This document shows, piece after piece, positions 1-13,007 of a stretch of DNA of 64,000 nt. The stretch comes from Pleodorina starrii. Its lineage: Eukaryota; Chlorophyta; Chlorophyceae; Chlamydomonadales; Volvocaceae. The notes beneath the pieces are model-generated. The model was not told where the DNA came from and searched no databases. It worked only from the letters and a program-made list of their open reading frames with translations. The stretch lies in NCBI GenBank assembly GCA_030267565.1, contig BRXU01000034.1:265501-329500 (forward strand). The letters run 5' to 3'. The translations under genes and the position numbers were made by a program. The number at the start of each line of letters is the position of its first letter. Position 1 is the stretch's first letter.

Positions 1-1183
1 ACTTTGCCCGCATGCTGGGCAATCTTAAGACTTTCAGACACTCAGTGCCCAGTGAAGGAATGTGCACATTGGGGACAATGAATGCTATTTTCATATACTG
101 CGTGAGGACGGAGGTTGGGGGCATCACCTTTCTGATCTGGGAAAGGGGTCGGCGCTGGGAGAGGGCGTTCTCAACTATGCACGGGCACTGGGGTTTCACG
201 GCTTTCCTTGGGGCGTGGTGCTGGGCGGCAATGTACAGCTGTGGGTTGCGCTTGCTAGCGCACCTACGCACGCCAGTCAGATATACAGTTTGTGCTCCAC
301 TGTGGCGCCGCGTTCGTACGTTGCGCGGCCCAGGAGTGGCCGGTCCTAACGCGCGCATATGCACGGGCTTCGATGCTTGCCTGTACGCGCAGTCTGCGCA
401 CTTTGCTCGCTCACTTGCCACGGGCGGTTTGTGCTCTCTGCAATGTACGCAGTCCGTGCCTTTGCTTGTATGTATCGGTCGCGAGCGAGCGGGCGTTGGA
501 TGGCCCCTGTTGATGGAGCCCGCTTGTTAGCTGCACGTCGTCGCGCGGACGCAGCGTCTTAATGTGTTGGGCCTTGCATCCGTGTTTAGGACGTGTTTTT
601 GGAGCCATGCCCTGACCGCACATGAACCTCCTGAATAAAGGGCAACTGACTACCTACCTCTCCGCAGGTCCGCTACACACGGCCTGCTTACACCAAAAGC
701 GGGACTGCCGGAGGCCCTTACTTGTAATATAAATTCAAATAACGGCGGCAAAAAAGGACGCTTACAGTTTAACCGTCGCCACCGTACTGCAGTTTAGTCA
801 GACGTCTCGAAAGCCAACTGACGAGCTAGGAGCTACAGTCTTGCTGCCAGCAGAAATTTGGACATTTGACGTCATGACTATCGATTATCCTAAGCGCACC
901 GTATGAACTAGGACATTTGTTATGTCAGGCAGATGCCACTTGGCCAGCTTACCTCAGCGCCTTTGCGTCTAAGCTGCTTGAGAATTTCGGTGACGACATT
1001 ACCATTGTAATTGTTATACTTTTACTAATACAGAAGGACATGGAAAGCGAAGGCAGAACCAAGAACACAACGCTGGATGCCAAGGTGAGGGCCGTAAATT
1101 ACCAGCCTTTCTGACAAAATCCGTCAGGCACAGTAAAGCTCTTCGACCTTACGCCGCGCCCATCCCAGGCCTTCCAGCGCGAC
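1..1183. other. Spacer upstream of the MYND gene
   Basis: I see no supportable gene here. Several overlapping open frames exist between about 12 and 620 on both strands, but none has a recognisable motif or codon pattern like the neighbouring genes, and base composition is closer to spacer. A TGTAA signal near 722-726 on the + strand could end a transcript that enters from the left edge. The last 100 bases are probably the 5' leader of the MYND gene; a donor-like AAG|GTGAGG near 1083 may be a leader splice site. Confidence 0.4.
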
Positions 1184-4100
1184 ATGGCGGTCCTCGCAGC
1201 GGCAACAACGCCCTTGCTTGCCGCCTACAAGGCAGGCAAACAGCCGAACGCAGCTTTACTGTCTCGCTTCAAAGACGCCGCAGTTTCAATCCTACTCTCA
1301 ACGCGCGGTCCTTGCAAGAACGAGGGCGACCGTGCCGCGACCGCCATATTGCGCAGCAAGCTGCTCACGCCGCTCCTGCAGCTCCACGCTTACTTGCTCA
1401 GAGACGACCGCGGTGACTACCGCGAATCCTCACCGGCGGTTGTTTCGCTGGTCGTGCTGGGCTCCATCCTGTTCCGCTGCCTGCAGCTCTCCGGCGCACC
1501 GGCAGACGTCATTGCAGCTGCCCAGCAACTAGCAATCAAGTTGCTGCGAATGGGCACCCTGCGCTGCTACTGTCGGATCTTAAACGCGCTTCTGGACAGT
1601 CCCGCGCAGCCTTCGCAGCGGAAGCAGAAACAGAAACAGCAGCGCGGCGCGGCGGCCCACGCCGCGGGCCGCAGCAGCGGCGGCGCAGCCGCCGACTCCC
1701 AATCAACCATGGACATCGAGGCCCTGCGGTTGCTGCGTCGGATGGAGACCACAGACCACGTGCTATCCACATTCGTTGAGTTCATCGACGGATGCGCCTG
1801 CCTGGCGGGCTGTGACGATGACCTTTTGGAAACGTACGCCAGCCGACTCGAGCCCGGCGCAGCGACGGCGTCCGCCGCCGGTGCCGCCGCGTCCGACGGG
1901 GGGAGCAACAGCTGTGGCGGCGGCGGCGGCAGCGTCCAGCAGCTGCGCGCCATCCTGGCTTCGGAGGTGCACGCGACGCAGACCCTGGAGCACCTCACCC
2001 GCGCCGTCGTACGGCGAATTGCGCTGTACGAGAGGCGCCCGAAGACCGTCACCGCCGACAGCAGCCACTTCCCGGCGACGCACATGCGGTGCGCGTCGCA
2101 GGCGATATTTCGCTGCGCGCGGGCGTGCATCACCTTCTCCCCCTTGCTCGTATGTGGATCTCTCCCTCCGGTGGAAGGACTCCAAATCAGCCCCTCCAGC
2201 TTCGACCTGCTCCGCGGTCCCTGCCTGCAGTTCATGCTGGTGGCGCAGGCCGTGCGCGCCCTGGCGGCCGCGGGGTACGGCAGCGGCATCGGGGGAATGT
2301 ACGGCATGCCGTACGAGTTGGCGGAGCGCTTGCCGGTGCTGGGCCGCCCGCCGGGCCCGGTGGTAGACGGGTCTCTGGGCTTGCCGGTTGACCTCGTGCC
2401 GCTGCTGCATGCCGGCACGAATAGTACGGACGCCGGCGCCGTACCTGTACGACAGCCGGGGGGTATGCATCTGTACGAGCAGGTGTTCCTAGCCTTCCTG
2501 CAGGCAGTTGAGGCTGCGCTGATACTTTTCGACCCCGAGTACGGCGATTGCGGCGGCGGCGCGGGAGATGTTGGCGGTGGCGGCGTCACCGCCGGAGGCG
2601 CGTTGGCAGACGCCAGCGGCAGCTTGGGTGCGATTGGCGCCGTCAGCGGCCGTCAGGTCACTCACGAGGCCACGTCGCGCGAGTCGTACCTCACCGCTGG
2701 CTGTCGTACCTGGGCCGACGACCTGCCGTACTGGTCCTTTGTGACGGGGCCACAAGCTACGTATGAGCTGTGCATGCGCATCGCAGATCTGGCGGTGGCG
2801 TCGGGAGGAGATGTGGCGGCCGCCACCGCCGCCGCCGCCGCTGGCCCGTCGCGGCGGCGGCAGGGTTCGCCGCCGCCGGTGGCGCTGCGCGAGGACGCGG
2901 CGTGGTTCGTCGGGGCGCGGGCGCTGGTTGCCGCACGGGCGCTGTGGCTGGATCCGCTGGCAGCATGGGCGAGGACGCGGGCGGGGACGCTGGGTGGCGG
3001 CGACGCCGCAGCGCCGCCGCCGCTGCCCGTAGAGTGGTGGCGGGCGGTTGCGGGGGTGCTCCGTGTACGAGAGCCTATGCGGATGCTGCGCGTGGAGATG
3101 TCGCTGCCGATTGTCCGGGTGCCGCAGCTGCTGGACGACATGCTCGGATTCCTGCCGGGTGCTCTTTTGCAGCAGCCGCAAGGTGCGTGCGTGCGTGCCT
3201 GGGTGTGGAGCGGGGATGGCTCTGCTTTGGTGGGTTGATGCAGATCGATTGCCAACCGATGCCACCGCAAAGGCGCAGATGAGATGCGCCGCACCTCATC
3301 TGCTAATCTGGGATGTTATTGGGGAAGCTCAGTGGACGAGCTTGGGAAGAAGAACCCTGCATTTGGAGCCGAATGCCACCGCGCGCGTGGGGTTAGTTTT
3401 CCGCCAAGACCCATGTACATGTACACACATACACTTGCACGCACGTACCTACATATATACACACATACATACATACACATATGTACCCCTGGTCCCCCGG
3501 CAGTTACGGTGTACCAGCAACGGCGCATGTCCACCCCGCCCCTCCCCCCGCCCCTAACCTCTTCTTCCTTGACCATGACCGCCCCCGCACAGACGAGCAC
3601 TCCATGGATCGGGTCGGGTCGGGTCGGGTCGGGTCGGAGAGGATCCCAAGCTCCCATCAATCCTGATCGGCCCTGTCCCGCCCCTGCCCGCCGCTGCCCG
3701 CCTCCACAGGCGCCCCGGACCCGGCCCCGCACACCCACGCACGCGCGCCGCCGGCGCTGGCGGTCGCGCTCTCCGCCGGGCTCCTGCCCGCCGTGGAGGC
3801 CTGTCTGCGCCGCGCCGCCAGCAGCGACGAGCTGCTCCTCTCCGCCACCAAGGCGCTGCTGCCTGCCTTCCTCCAGCCACACAACCACCACCCCATGCCG
3901 GGCGCCTTCCTGGGGCACCTGCTGGCGTTCGGGGAGCCGCGCCAGGTCGCGTCGCTGGTAGGGACCATAGGCAAGCTGCTGCACCGATGCGTTGAGGCGT
4001 TCGAGAAGGCGGTTGCGGCGGCGGCGGCGGCGGCGCCGCCGCCGCCTGGCGGCCGCGTGCAGAACACCTGCAGGGGGGTGCAGTTGGCGGAGCAGCGGAT

Positions 4101-5571
4101 GAGTGAGGTGTGCCTGCTGCTCCGGGCGGTGATTCCGGACCCGTCTGCTGGGCCCTACCAGGCGCGAGCGGCCGCGGAGGGCGGCGACGGCGCGGCGGCG
4201 GCAGCGGCGGCGGCGGCGGCCAGCCCGGCGTGCAGGCGGGTGCAGCGCATGGCGTCGTACACGGTGTACCACTGGCTGCCGGCGCTGGGGCGCGAATCCC
4301 TGGCGCGCCGCTGGCCGCCCGCCGCCGGCACCGCCGTCTGGACCGGCGAGCTGCAGGTGCTGTTTTGGGCTCCGGCAGTGCTGGCCGCCGCCGCCGCCGC
4401 CGCCGTTACCCCATCTCCCGTCGCCAGCTCGCAGAAATTGGAGTTTTATGTTGCGGCGCCCGACGCCGCTGTCGGCGTCCGCGCAGCAGCAGCAACAGCC
4501 GGCGGCGTGGTGCTGTCGCCAGGCAGCTGGCCGGCGCAGGTGTTCCGGGACATGGGTTTGTTGGAGGTGCTTAAGCTGGCGGTTTGGCTGCTGGTCACCC
4601 GGGAGATGCCGTCCAAACCCGAGATACTGCCAATTCTGGTGGATGCGCTGCTGGCGGCGGCTCTGGTGCTGCCGCAGGAGCTGCAGGCGGCACTGGGGCA
4701 GCAGGAGGAAGCCGGCGGCGGCGCCGCCGCCGCCGCGGCAGCGCGCGACGGGCGGCGGGATGCAGCGCCGCCGGCGGCTGAGGGCCGCCGCCGCAGCAGC
4801 AACAGCGGTGCCAACGATTCTAGCCGCAGCAAGAGCGGTAGCGGCGGCGGCGGCGGGGACGGTTCCTGCGTCGTCATCGACCTCGTCGACGAAGTGGATC
4901 TGCAGGAGACCCAGGGCTGCGGTGCGGCCGGCGTCCCCGAGGTGGCGATCCGCGGTGGCGGCGGCGGCGGCGACGGCAGCGGCAGCAGCGTTTCCGGGGC
5001 GGCCGGCGTCTGCGTCGGAGAGCACTGCGCAACGGACGCCGACGCCGCCGCCGACGCCGACGACCGCCGCCGCGGCCGCGCCGTGGCCGCGGCCGCGGCC
5101 GCGGACGGCCCCTGCTGGAACATCGACTTGTTGGTCGAACTTGCCGTACTTTCCCATCAATGGCGCGTTCCGATCCTGGGACTCTACATCTCGCATGTCA
5201 TCATCGCGCTGAGGGCGCTGCGCGCCGGCGACTCGGAGACGGCGTTGACTATCCTGGCAAATACGGCCACCAGCAGGCGCGACGCGTTCACCAAGAGCTC
5301 CAGGGCCTGGCTGCTTCCCCCCGAGGAGGCGGCCGGGGAGGGCCTGCTGTCGTCGTTTCAGGAGGAGGGGCAGCAGCTGCCGCGCCGCTGCGCCAACCCG
5401 CGCTGCGCCAATCTGGAGGGGCCGAGCGAGGCGGCGCTGCAGCTGAGCGCCTGCAGTGGCTGCCGTACGGTTTCGTACTGCTGCCGCGGCTGCCAGCAGC
5501 AGCACTGGCGGGCGGGGCACCGGGTGGCGTGCGCGTGGGGGCGCGCGCGGGAGCGCGAGCTGGCCGCGTGA
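1184..5571 (+). CDS. MYND-type zinc-finger protein (two exons, about 1286 aa)
   Basis: Exons 1184-3182 and 3710-5571, phase 1 on both sides; the intron starts GTGCGT and ends CCACAG and holds CATA/GGGTC simple repeats. The C-terminal 50 residues carry a MYND finger: CANPRC, CSGC, YCCRGCQQQHW, then GH-x3-C. The first pair is CxxxxC rather than CxxC; recalled volvocine relatives vary similarly. MYND fingers bind short proline-rich or PxLxP-like peptides and act in protein recruitment, so this is probably an adaptor, not an enzyme; no SET domain is visible. The rest is helical segments broken by Ala/Gly runs, a layout I associate with a lineage-expanded algal MYND family. A VVIDLVDEVDL stretch encoded near 4870-4905 resembles a SUMO-interacting motif. 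The ATG at 1184 sits in a good context (GACATGGCG). Its cellular role is unknown. Confidence 0.85.
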
Positions 5572-6846
5572 GGGAGGGGCATGGGGGAGAGGGCTGTAGC
5601 GGTTTGTTGCGGCGCACGACGGGTGAAGGTGGCGTGAGCGCAGCGACCGATGCGAGTTGCTCGTTCAGGTCGTTCATGTCGGCTACTGCAACACAACTGC
5701 GGCTTCATGGGTTCGTGGCTGTGTGCACCGTTGCACGGTGGGACCATTACTCGGTGGGCTGGCGCGACCTGGGCGCCGCCACCTGCCGCTGCCGCTGCCG
5801 TTGCCACGACGGGCGCGCGACAGGCGGCGACCCACTTCCGCATAATGGCCATCGACCCACTACCACATAATGGCCATATTAATGGCCAATTATGGCCATT
5901 GTCTTGTACCGGTAGTCTGTTTGTTTGTTTGTTTAATCGGTGTTTATACGGCGTTGCGCCGCGTATGCATGCGTGCATATCGGAGGCTGCTCGACGCTTC
6001 CGCCCGTCCGAGCGCGCAGATGCTGTTGGCTGTGCAGCACCACGACCTGCCTGCCTCCCTTTCTTCTACACAACTTCCCTTACGGAACGTAGCTAGGCAG
6101 GCGCCGTGGCCGGTCGGTATGGTCGTGTGGCCGGCCGGTGGCTACGCACGTGCGTACCGGTATGTATGTACCGTATACTGTGTTGGTAGGAGCACCGTCG
6201 GGTAATATACTGTGTAGGTACCTTAGGTGCACCAGGGCATGTCACGGGGAGGTGGGGTTGCGAGGGGTTGCGCTCGTGTGTGCTGCGTGCGACTGCAACC
6301 CGTACATTGCCGTATGTACTGCCGTCGGCGGAGGGAGTCCCTTGGGAGGCGCGGGGGTGATCTCGTGCGAGATCCAGGGCAGCAGCAGCAGCAGCAACCG
6401 GCCCAGAGGCGCTGGCTGGCAGGGATTGCAGCAGCTGCAAGGTGGTCCTTGCGCATGCGGGCGCCGCGATAGGTTGCAGGCCCCATTACCATTACCCCGA
6501 CCATATTGAGCTGTGTTTTTTATTTTGACCTTGTCCGCGTACCCACACGGGTGGCATTGTCCTCGCATTGTTCTCGCACACACACATGCGTGCCGTCGAA
6601 CCTCCGTTGCGTTTTGGAGCCTGTGGCACAGACTCTGTGCGCACATGCAGCCAGTGCCTCAACTGCCAACTGCCAACCGCTAGCACGTCGAGCTTTTCTG
6701 CACCCCAAGCTCATCAACATCCCATCCGTGAAACGTTCAAGAGGCTTGACCCCATCGGGGCTTGACTTGCACGTTACAATCCGCTATCGGTCGGTCAGGG
6801 TCGGTCGGTCGGTCGGGGTGGGTCACATCCACGTATCGGTGCGCTA
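5572..6846. other. Convergent 3' region between MYND and GNAT genes
   Basis: Both genes end here, so this holds their 3' UTRs. No coding exon is supportable. It contains a cluster of ATAATGGCCAT-like repeats (about 5839-5900) and GTACCGGTA-type palindromes near 6150-6225. Confidence 0.45.
6774..6778 (-). promoter_or_regulatory. TGTAA polyadenylation signal of the GNAT gene
   Basis: TGTAA on the minus strand about 70 nt past the GNAT stop codon. TGTAA is the usual volvocine poly(A) signal and the spacing is normal. Confidence 0.55.
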
Positions 6847-8837
6847 CTACGACAGCGACTGCGACTGCAGCTGATCTGCGGGCGCCTCCCGCACCGATGA
6901 TGATGACGACGCGGGGGGCCGGGCCATGAGGACGAGCATGACACGTTTTCCGGGCAGCGACTCGAGAGTCCACACCTTGGTCTCCAACTGCCGGAAACCG
7001 TGCCTGCGCAGTCATCATGTCATACCGGTACCGGTATCATGGGGCCGGGGCGATTGGTTGAATGAAGGTCGAGACGAACGACGTACAAGGGCTGCTTGAG
7101 CTGGAAACCCCCTTCTGCTGATTTTGGGGCGGATCTATAAAATTAGAGGAGTGCACGGGGGCAAAGCATATGCAAAAGCGCAACAACGTCCATGGGCATG
7201 CATGTGCCGTGCAGCCGTACCCCGCTCACCGCTCGTACAGTCGTACATTGTCCGGGTTTGTGGCCTCCAGATAGCTCCAGCGGCCCGCAGCGTCCGCCCT
7301 GCGGGAGTGTCCAAGGCGTGGATGGGGGCGAGCGAGCGGGGGGTCCAGGAGGGTTCTCACGCACCCGTACACCAAAGCCACAAATTATGAAATAAAATAA
7401 GCAGGTCTCCGCCCCAAAAACCCGCCCCCTCAAATACGGGTATACGTGAACGTGCAGGGTGCCACGCACGATCCAGGATCAGCATCACACACACACAAAC
7501 ACATGGTGACATCGATATGACGATTTAGCGGTTTAGCTGTTTAGTCATACAGCACGAAGCGTCAAGACCCACTTGTCAGTGATGTACCGCAGCAGCCGGG
7601 AGCCCAGACCCTTGCCCTGGAACTCGGGCCGGGTGGCGAGGAAGGCGACGTACTCGAATGACCCATGGGTCTGTTGTCAGGCGGTCAGGCGGGGTGTGTC
7701 GGCGATTCGGGGCGGGTCGCGCAAGGTGGTTGAGTGGCGTTGTAATGGAGCGGTGTGCTTCACATATCAAGATATAATATAGCGATGTGATGCGCCGCTA
7801 TATGACGTACATGACACACAGGCTCATGACACTCAGACTCATAAAGGACTAGAATATTCATCATCTTGGGACCTCCTGCCCCCACCCCTTTCGAGCCCTT
7901 CTCACCTGCAGAAACTCCGTCTTCTTTGCCGACATGTACGACAGCAGCTCGTCCCGTACGGGTATGGTTTCGGGGCGCATGCCGTCGGACAAGTCGATGA
8001 TGCCGCTGGGCTCCGGCGCGTCATCGGGGACTGCGTTGCCACCACGGTTGGGATGGGATACACAGCAGCCAAAACAATGTGGCATGCGAAGAAACAGACG
8101 ACACATCCACCTACCCCGAGCGAGCCCTGTCCGCAGTCATCCACTTAGGTACCGTATACCCCCGTGGGTAAGGCACCAGACGGAGTCTGTTTGCTCTCCC
8201 CATAACTGGAACTAACAGGCCCCACCTTTTCCCTCGCCAAACAAAATCGATCCAACCAAACAAAACCCCTCTCGAGGGTCTCTCGAGAAGGCTAAGTCCA
8301 CCCCCCTCGCACCTTTCTGATCCGGGTACACGTACGCCAGCGCCACCGCGGCGTGCTCCGGACCACCAGCGGCACTCCCGCCCAGGCTGTGGGCCAGCGG
8401 CACGCCGGCGCTGCGCAGCAGGGTGTTGTGGCCGATGGCCCGCCAGCGCTCACAGTAGCGGGAGGGATCGTCGCTGAAAAAGTCATTGTTGGGCTCACTC
8501 TTGAAGCCCTACGTGGGACGCACACGGGACAATGCGCATGTGTGAAGGGGGAGGCCAAGGCATGCAGCACGAGCACGGCACGGTATGGCGCGCAAAGAGC
8601 GGGCATCCCGGTATGTTTGGTACCGTATATATAAATGGGTATCGCCGCTGCGGGTGTCAAGTAGGGTCACGTAGGACAACGTGGCTGTGTGTGGTGCGGA
8701 CGTTGGAGATGTGGCTTCCGTGCGTGCGGGCGTTCACGTTTGCCAACCTGGCCGATGGTCTCACAGCACTGCTCCGCAGCTTCTGGGTCTTCCTCCGGTT
8801 TGAAAACGCGAATGGGGGCATCCTTTGGAGAGTCCAT
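6847..8837 (-). CDS. GNAT-family N-acetyltransferase (six exons, 244 aa)
   Basis: Minus-strand exons 8837-8748, 8508-8313, 8030-7906, 7670-7573, 7298-7230 and 7003-6847; every junction keeps phase and total length is 245 codons with the stop. The protein should move an acetyl group from acetyl-CoA to an amine. Motif A is complete: FLATRPEFQGKGLGSRLL, with the QxxGxG pyrophosphate loop at residues 155-160. Motif B follows across the last intron as SYLEATNPDNVRLYERHGF (about residues 178-196), the usual C-terminal LEA...YERHGF signature. The tail is serine-rich. The organisation resembles fungal and algal acetyltransferases of small molecules or polyamines, but the substrate is not readable. 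An upstream in-frame extension exists; I chose the ATG at 8837 because what lies before it looks like an untranslated leader. The acceptor of exon 4 falls inside a GACCCATGGGTC dyad. Confidence 0.86.
7660..7671. repeat. GACCC-NN-GGGTC dyad at a GNAT splice acceptor
   Basis: Perfect palindrome GACCCATGGGTC. Read on the minus strand its first G is the G of the intron 3 AG acceptor, so the rest of the dyad encodes the first residues of exon 4. Confidence 0.8.
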
Positions 8838-10646
8838 GGTCGGCGCCAAAGGGGCGTTTCCGCGCGGCAGCGCAGCAGGCGAGGAAGCGGTAGGGAACTG
8901 AGGTCGCGTTGCCAGGTACGTAAGAGCACGACAAAGTGGATGGCGCGATGTCAAATGATCAGCGCGATGGGGAGAAAGAAATGATTGACAACTGAAGCGC
9001 TGTATCATTTGCTCATTACGTCAAGAGTGTATACGAATACGAGAATGCGACCAGGCTGCTGTTTAGCGACTGTTTGGCGAAACCTCAAATGCGCATTTTA
9101 GCACTGTGAAGTATTTCAAGGGCCAGATATCTATCTGGCTCGACGCGGCTACGCACCTACCTCTCCACAGTGCACTTTTTGGAACCAAGCTGTTTTCCCA
9201 ACCTGTCCCAACCAGAAATTATGTTCTCAGCAACTCTGTGCCTTCGCCACTAGGCTTAGTATGTCGCTTATGAAATGAATTTTTAATATACACCAGGACT
9301 GTCGCGGCGCGATCACAGCGCGAACGCAGTCATGCCGGATTGGCGGTCCCTGTCCGCCGGTCCGCAGTAACGGCCGCAACGCAGGCAGACGCTCGTACCC
9401 AGCTGAAAGGCAAGCAGTTGACGTTACCAGCCTGCAGGCCCCGTCACGCTGCACCTGCACTCTCTTCTCTTTCCTGACAGGTGACAGCTGCAACCTTAAT
9501 CCCTTAGGACGTGATGGTTACCCGGGGGGCCAGCCCCTTTTGCATCGCCTGGCGCCGATTTTAATTACTTCCCTTCGATCCGTCCCATCCGACCACCCCC
9601 GCCCAAGCTCACCCACAGCGTTGCCAGCCCTCCCATAGCGTGTATTGGAATGCCGCTCGAAACATGCACAGCAGGTTGGCGGTTACAACATTACCGGCAC
9701 ACGGCAGTCCATGTACGCGTGCGCGATCGGCAGTATTATTTCCACTCCAATTCCAACGCTAATACCGGTATCAACAGTCGCGAATCCAGCCCTGCAACAA
9801 TCCGCGACCCGCAAGACGCGATGGCAGGAGCTCCCCTGCACATCATCTGATATGTACAACAGCAGCAGCAGCAGCATTGAGTCGATTTACAGGGGAGAGG
9901 GGACGGGACCCAGATAAAGGGCCGCCGGTGCACATCACACACTTGACACCGTCCCCGCCGATGCCCAAAGTTGGCAAGGTCCCCGGCCTTACCGGAACGT
10001 TTTACCACCGCTTGCACCTTTCTACAGACGTTTTCTGTACACAGCCCCACAGCCAGCCCAAGCCCGCGTGAGACGCAGCGTTTTCCTGGGTCTCCCAAGG
10101 AATGGCTCCCCATGGCGCGAGTGACGCGAACCCTTCTGCTCATGAGGAGGAAGGAGGGAGGTGGAGGTTCATGTCTACTGTGTTCGCGACACCGTCCGCG
10201 CAAAATGTAGTGCGGCAGCGTTCGACAGTGTCAGCGTCCGACAGTCCGAACGATAACACACACAGACACACACACATACGCATCCGGGGCACTGTTTGCC
10301 CCCTCCGCCGCCCTGCGACGCACACCGCACCACGATGCGCCCCACAATGCGTGAGCCTCATCAGGTGGTAGCAGCCGCCGCCTGTCTTTAGGGCCTCCGC
10401 GCTGAGCTCCGGTGGAGAGGGGGCCCGGTGGCTATCCTAGTTCCTAGACGCACAAACCCACAGCCGTGCGTCTCCGGCGCCACAACCCCTGCTGCAGGCG
10501 CACCCGCAAGCGCATGCGTCAGTAAAGAAGGCCGGCAGCCTCAGCGGTTAGCGCCACCCTGACCTAGACAAGTCAAACCCAGACAAGTTTGAAAGCCTTG
10601 CGGCCATAAATGACGGACCCCGGACTCACGCAGCCACCGACCCTAT
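8838..10646. other. Spacer between GNAT promoter and mTERF 3' end
   Basis: Contains the 5' region of the GNAT gene and the 3' region of the mTERF gene. No exon with a recognisable motif was found on either strand. Small features are a CAG run near 9858, CA-rich sequence near 10258-10278, and minus-strand TGTAA near 9885, which is rather distant to be the mTERF poly(A) signal. Confidence 0.35.
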
Positions 10647-13007
10647 CTACAACCCCAACGCCTCTCGCAAAGTCCGCTGAAGCCGCAACCGCCGCCTGGG
10701 CTGGAGCCCCACCACCCCAGGGGCCGTCCCCAGCCCCGAATCGACAGCGGCCTCCCGAACGTCCCCGGCCGCCGGCGCCACGCGCGAGCCCGCTGCTGCG
10801 CCCTCCCCTGCCGCCGCCATCGCCGCCGCCGCTGCTGTTGCTGCCCCCTTCCGCCGGCCTGGTCTTGTGCCGTGCACCGCTGCCTCCGCCACCGGCGCGG
10901 CCACTCCTGAGCCCTGCGCAGCGTCCGCCGGGGCTGCCGGCTGCGGCGCTGCTGCTGCTGCGGCGGCGGCGGCGGCGATTACCGCAGCGTGTGACGTCGC
11001 CGCGCTCGCCTTCGCCGCCGCCAGGGGATCTGCATCCGCCGACGCGGCGTCCCTCAGCAGCGCGTAGAGGGACAACCGCGGCCGCCGCGGCCCCGCACGC
11101 TCCGCCGCGGCTTCCCCGCCCTCCGCCTCAACCGCAGCCCCGGCCGCAGCGCCAGCCGCCGCAACCTCCTCCTGCGCCCGCTGCGCCGGCGGCTGCGGGC
11201 CCTCGGGCGAATCGCCGCACGGCACCCGCCGCGGCCTGCCTCTCCGCCTCCCCGTCGGCGCACCGCATCCCGCCCCGCTCGATCCCGCCGCCGCCGCAGC
11301 AGCAGCAGCAGCCGCACCACTGGCGTCTGCCGACACCCGCCGCCCTGCCCCCGCTCCCACGCCCTCCTCTAACGCCGATTCGCCCTCGGACTGAACCCGC
11401 GGCTCCAGCCTCCTGGATCCTGCCTCCGACCCTGCTGCCGCCGCCGCCGCCGCCGCTGGCCCAACCCTGCCCTCCGCCTCCGCCATCGCCACCGCCCGCA
11501 CGTGCTCGTACCGTCTGGAGCTCATGCACAGCCACACAGCCACCGTCTGCGGCGGCGCGCGCTCCAGCTGCGTCGCCAGTGCCGCGCACGGCGCCGCCGC
11601 CTCCCGCAGCATCTCCGCCTTCCCGCGGATGCTGTCCGCCGCCAGGGTCAGGAGCTGTGGCGCGCCGCGCAGTACGACACGCAGCTCTTCGGGCCGGCCC
11701 TCCAGGCCCAGCACGCGCGCCACGACGTCGACCTTGCGCCGTACCGTCTCCGGCGACAGCGTCAGCAGGCTGGGCTGGCGCAGTACGACAGCCGCCAGGT
11801 CAGCGGCGTCGTGCAGCCCGGCCGCGTCGCGCAGTTGTACGACGCGCTGTCGCAGCGACTCGCGCGCCAGCATCACCAGCGCGGGCTGCTTCAGCAGCAG
11901 CGGCTGCACTCGGGAGAACGGCACGCCGAGTACGGCAGCGGCGGCGCGGAGGTTGCGCTCCAGGGTGCCGGGGAAGTAGCCGAGCAACGCCGGCTGGCGA
12001 GCCACGGCCGCCACGACGCGGCGGCGCGTCGCGCCGCCGCCCGCCAGCAGCATCAGGCCCTCCAGGCGCCCCTCCAGCGCGCCGCGGCTGTTGAGCAGCA
12101 GCCGCGGCGCGCGCACGACTAGCCGCAGCGCGGCGTCGTGGTCGAGGCGCAGCAGTCGACGGAGGCCCTCGAAGTTGCCCCAGATCGTGATTGCGGAGGC
12201 GCCGAGCAGCATCGGCGCCTTGCGCACCGCCGCCGCCACGGCGTCGCCGTCGGGCAGGAGCGCCGCGAGCATCTCGGCGTTCCAGCCCAGGGAGTCGGGA
12301 GAGTAGCGCAGCAGGCTGGGCGCGGTGCGCAGCACGCACAGCACGCCGCGGCGGCCTAGGGACTGCGAGAGGCAGTCCTGGAAGCGCAGCAGGCGGGAGA
12401 GGAGCACGCCGGGGTTCTGCGATACGAGGCCGCGGCGGGAGGCGTCGATGACGGCGGACGCGGCGGCGGCGGACAGGCCGGCTTCGGAGCAGACCGCGCG
12501 GACGTCGCGCTCCAGACGGGGGCACCAGCGCTGTCGCGCGGGAACGTAGCCTGCCGGGGTGAACGGAGCGAGCGGGGCAGGGTTTTGGAACAAGTGGCAA
12601 AGAGGGGTTAGGACGGCACGAAAACTGGCGCAAATATATGTTGTCAATTTGAGGAGGCGAGTTGAATCGGAGAACTCTAAGCGGGAGGTGCAAGGTCTTA
12701 CTCTCGCTGCGCCAGGCTTCCAGGGAGTCGTCCTGGAATCGAGCCGTCCGCGTGACGACGCCGGTGAATTGCCGCTGCAGACGCCTCAGCTCTGTCGCGC
12801 GGCGCTCCACAATTCGATGTCCATCAACCTTGACGTGCAACGCCGGGCCTGGCCGTTTGACAACGCCTGTGGACCGCATTTGGGCTTTGTCGGCGGCGGA
12901 GCGGAACAAAAATGAGGAAGAGGTTGGGCGCTGAACATACCTGCCAATTCATCAAGGTCCACGTTTCTGATTGTGGGCAGCGCAACTGGCTGCCGCGACA
13001 AAAGCAT
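10647..13007 (-). CDS. mTERF-domain protein, organelle type (three exons, about 717 aa)
   Basis: Exons 13007-12941, 12884-12702 and 12550-10647, phases matched (1 and 1). Exon 3 carries repeated mTERF units of about 35 residues, recognisable by LLRYSPDSL, APRLLLNSRG, QPALLGYFPGTLERNL, QPSLLTLSPETVRRKV and APQLLTLAADSIRGKA. mTERF repeats form a superhelix that wraps organellar DNA or RNA; family members in algae and plants control transcription termination, splicing or ribosome assembly in mitochondria or chloroplasts. The N-terminus is short and basic and could target an organelle, but I cannot tell which. After about residue 470 the protein becomes a 240-residue Ala/Gly/Arg-rich tail with no domain. 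An alternative upstream frame beginning near 13051 runs into a stop after splicing, so the ATG at 13007 was chosen. A specific ortholog name is not justified. Confidence 0.85.

Noticed and set aside
12..623. Overlapping open frames at the left edge
   Set aside because: No motif, no splice partner and no consistent codon pattern.
10610..12094. 494-codon plus-strand open frame
   Set aside because: It is a Pro/Arg-rich shadow of the GC-rich mTERF exon on the other strand.
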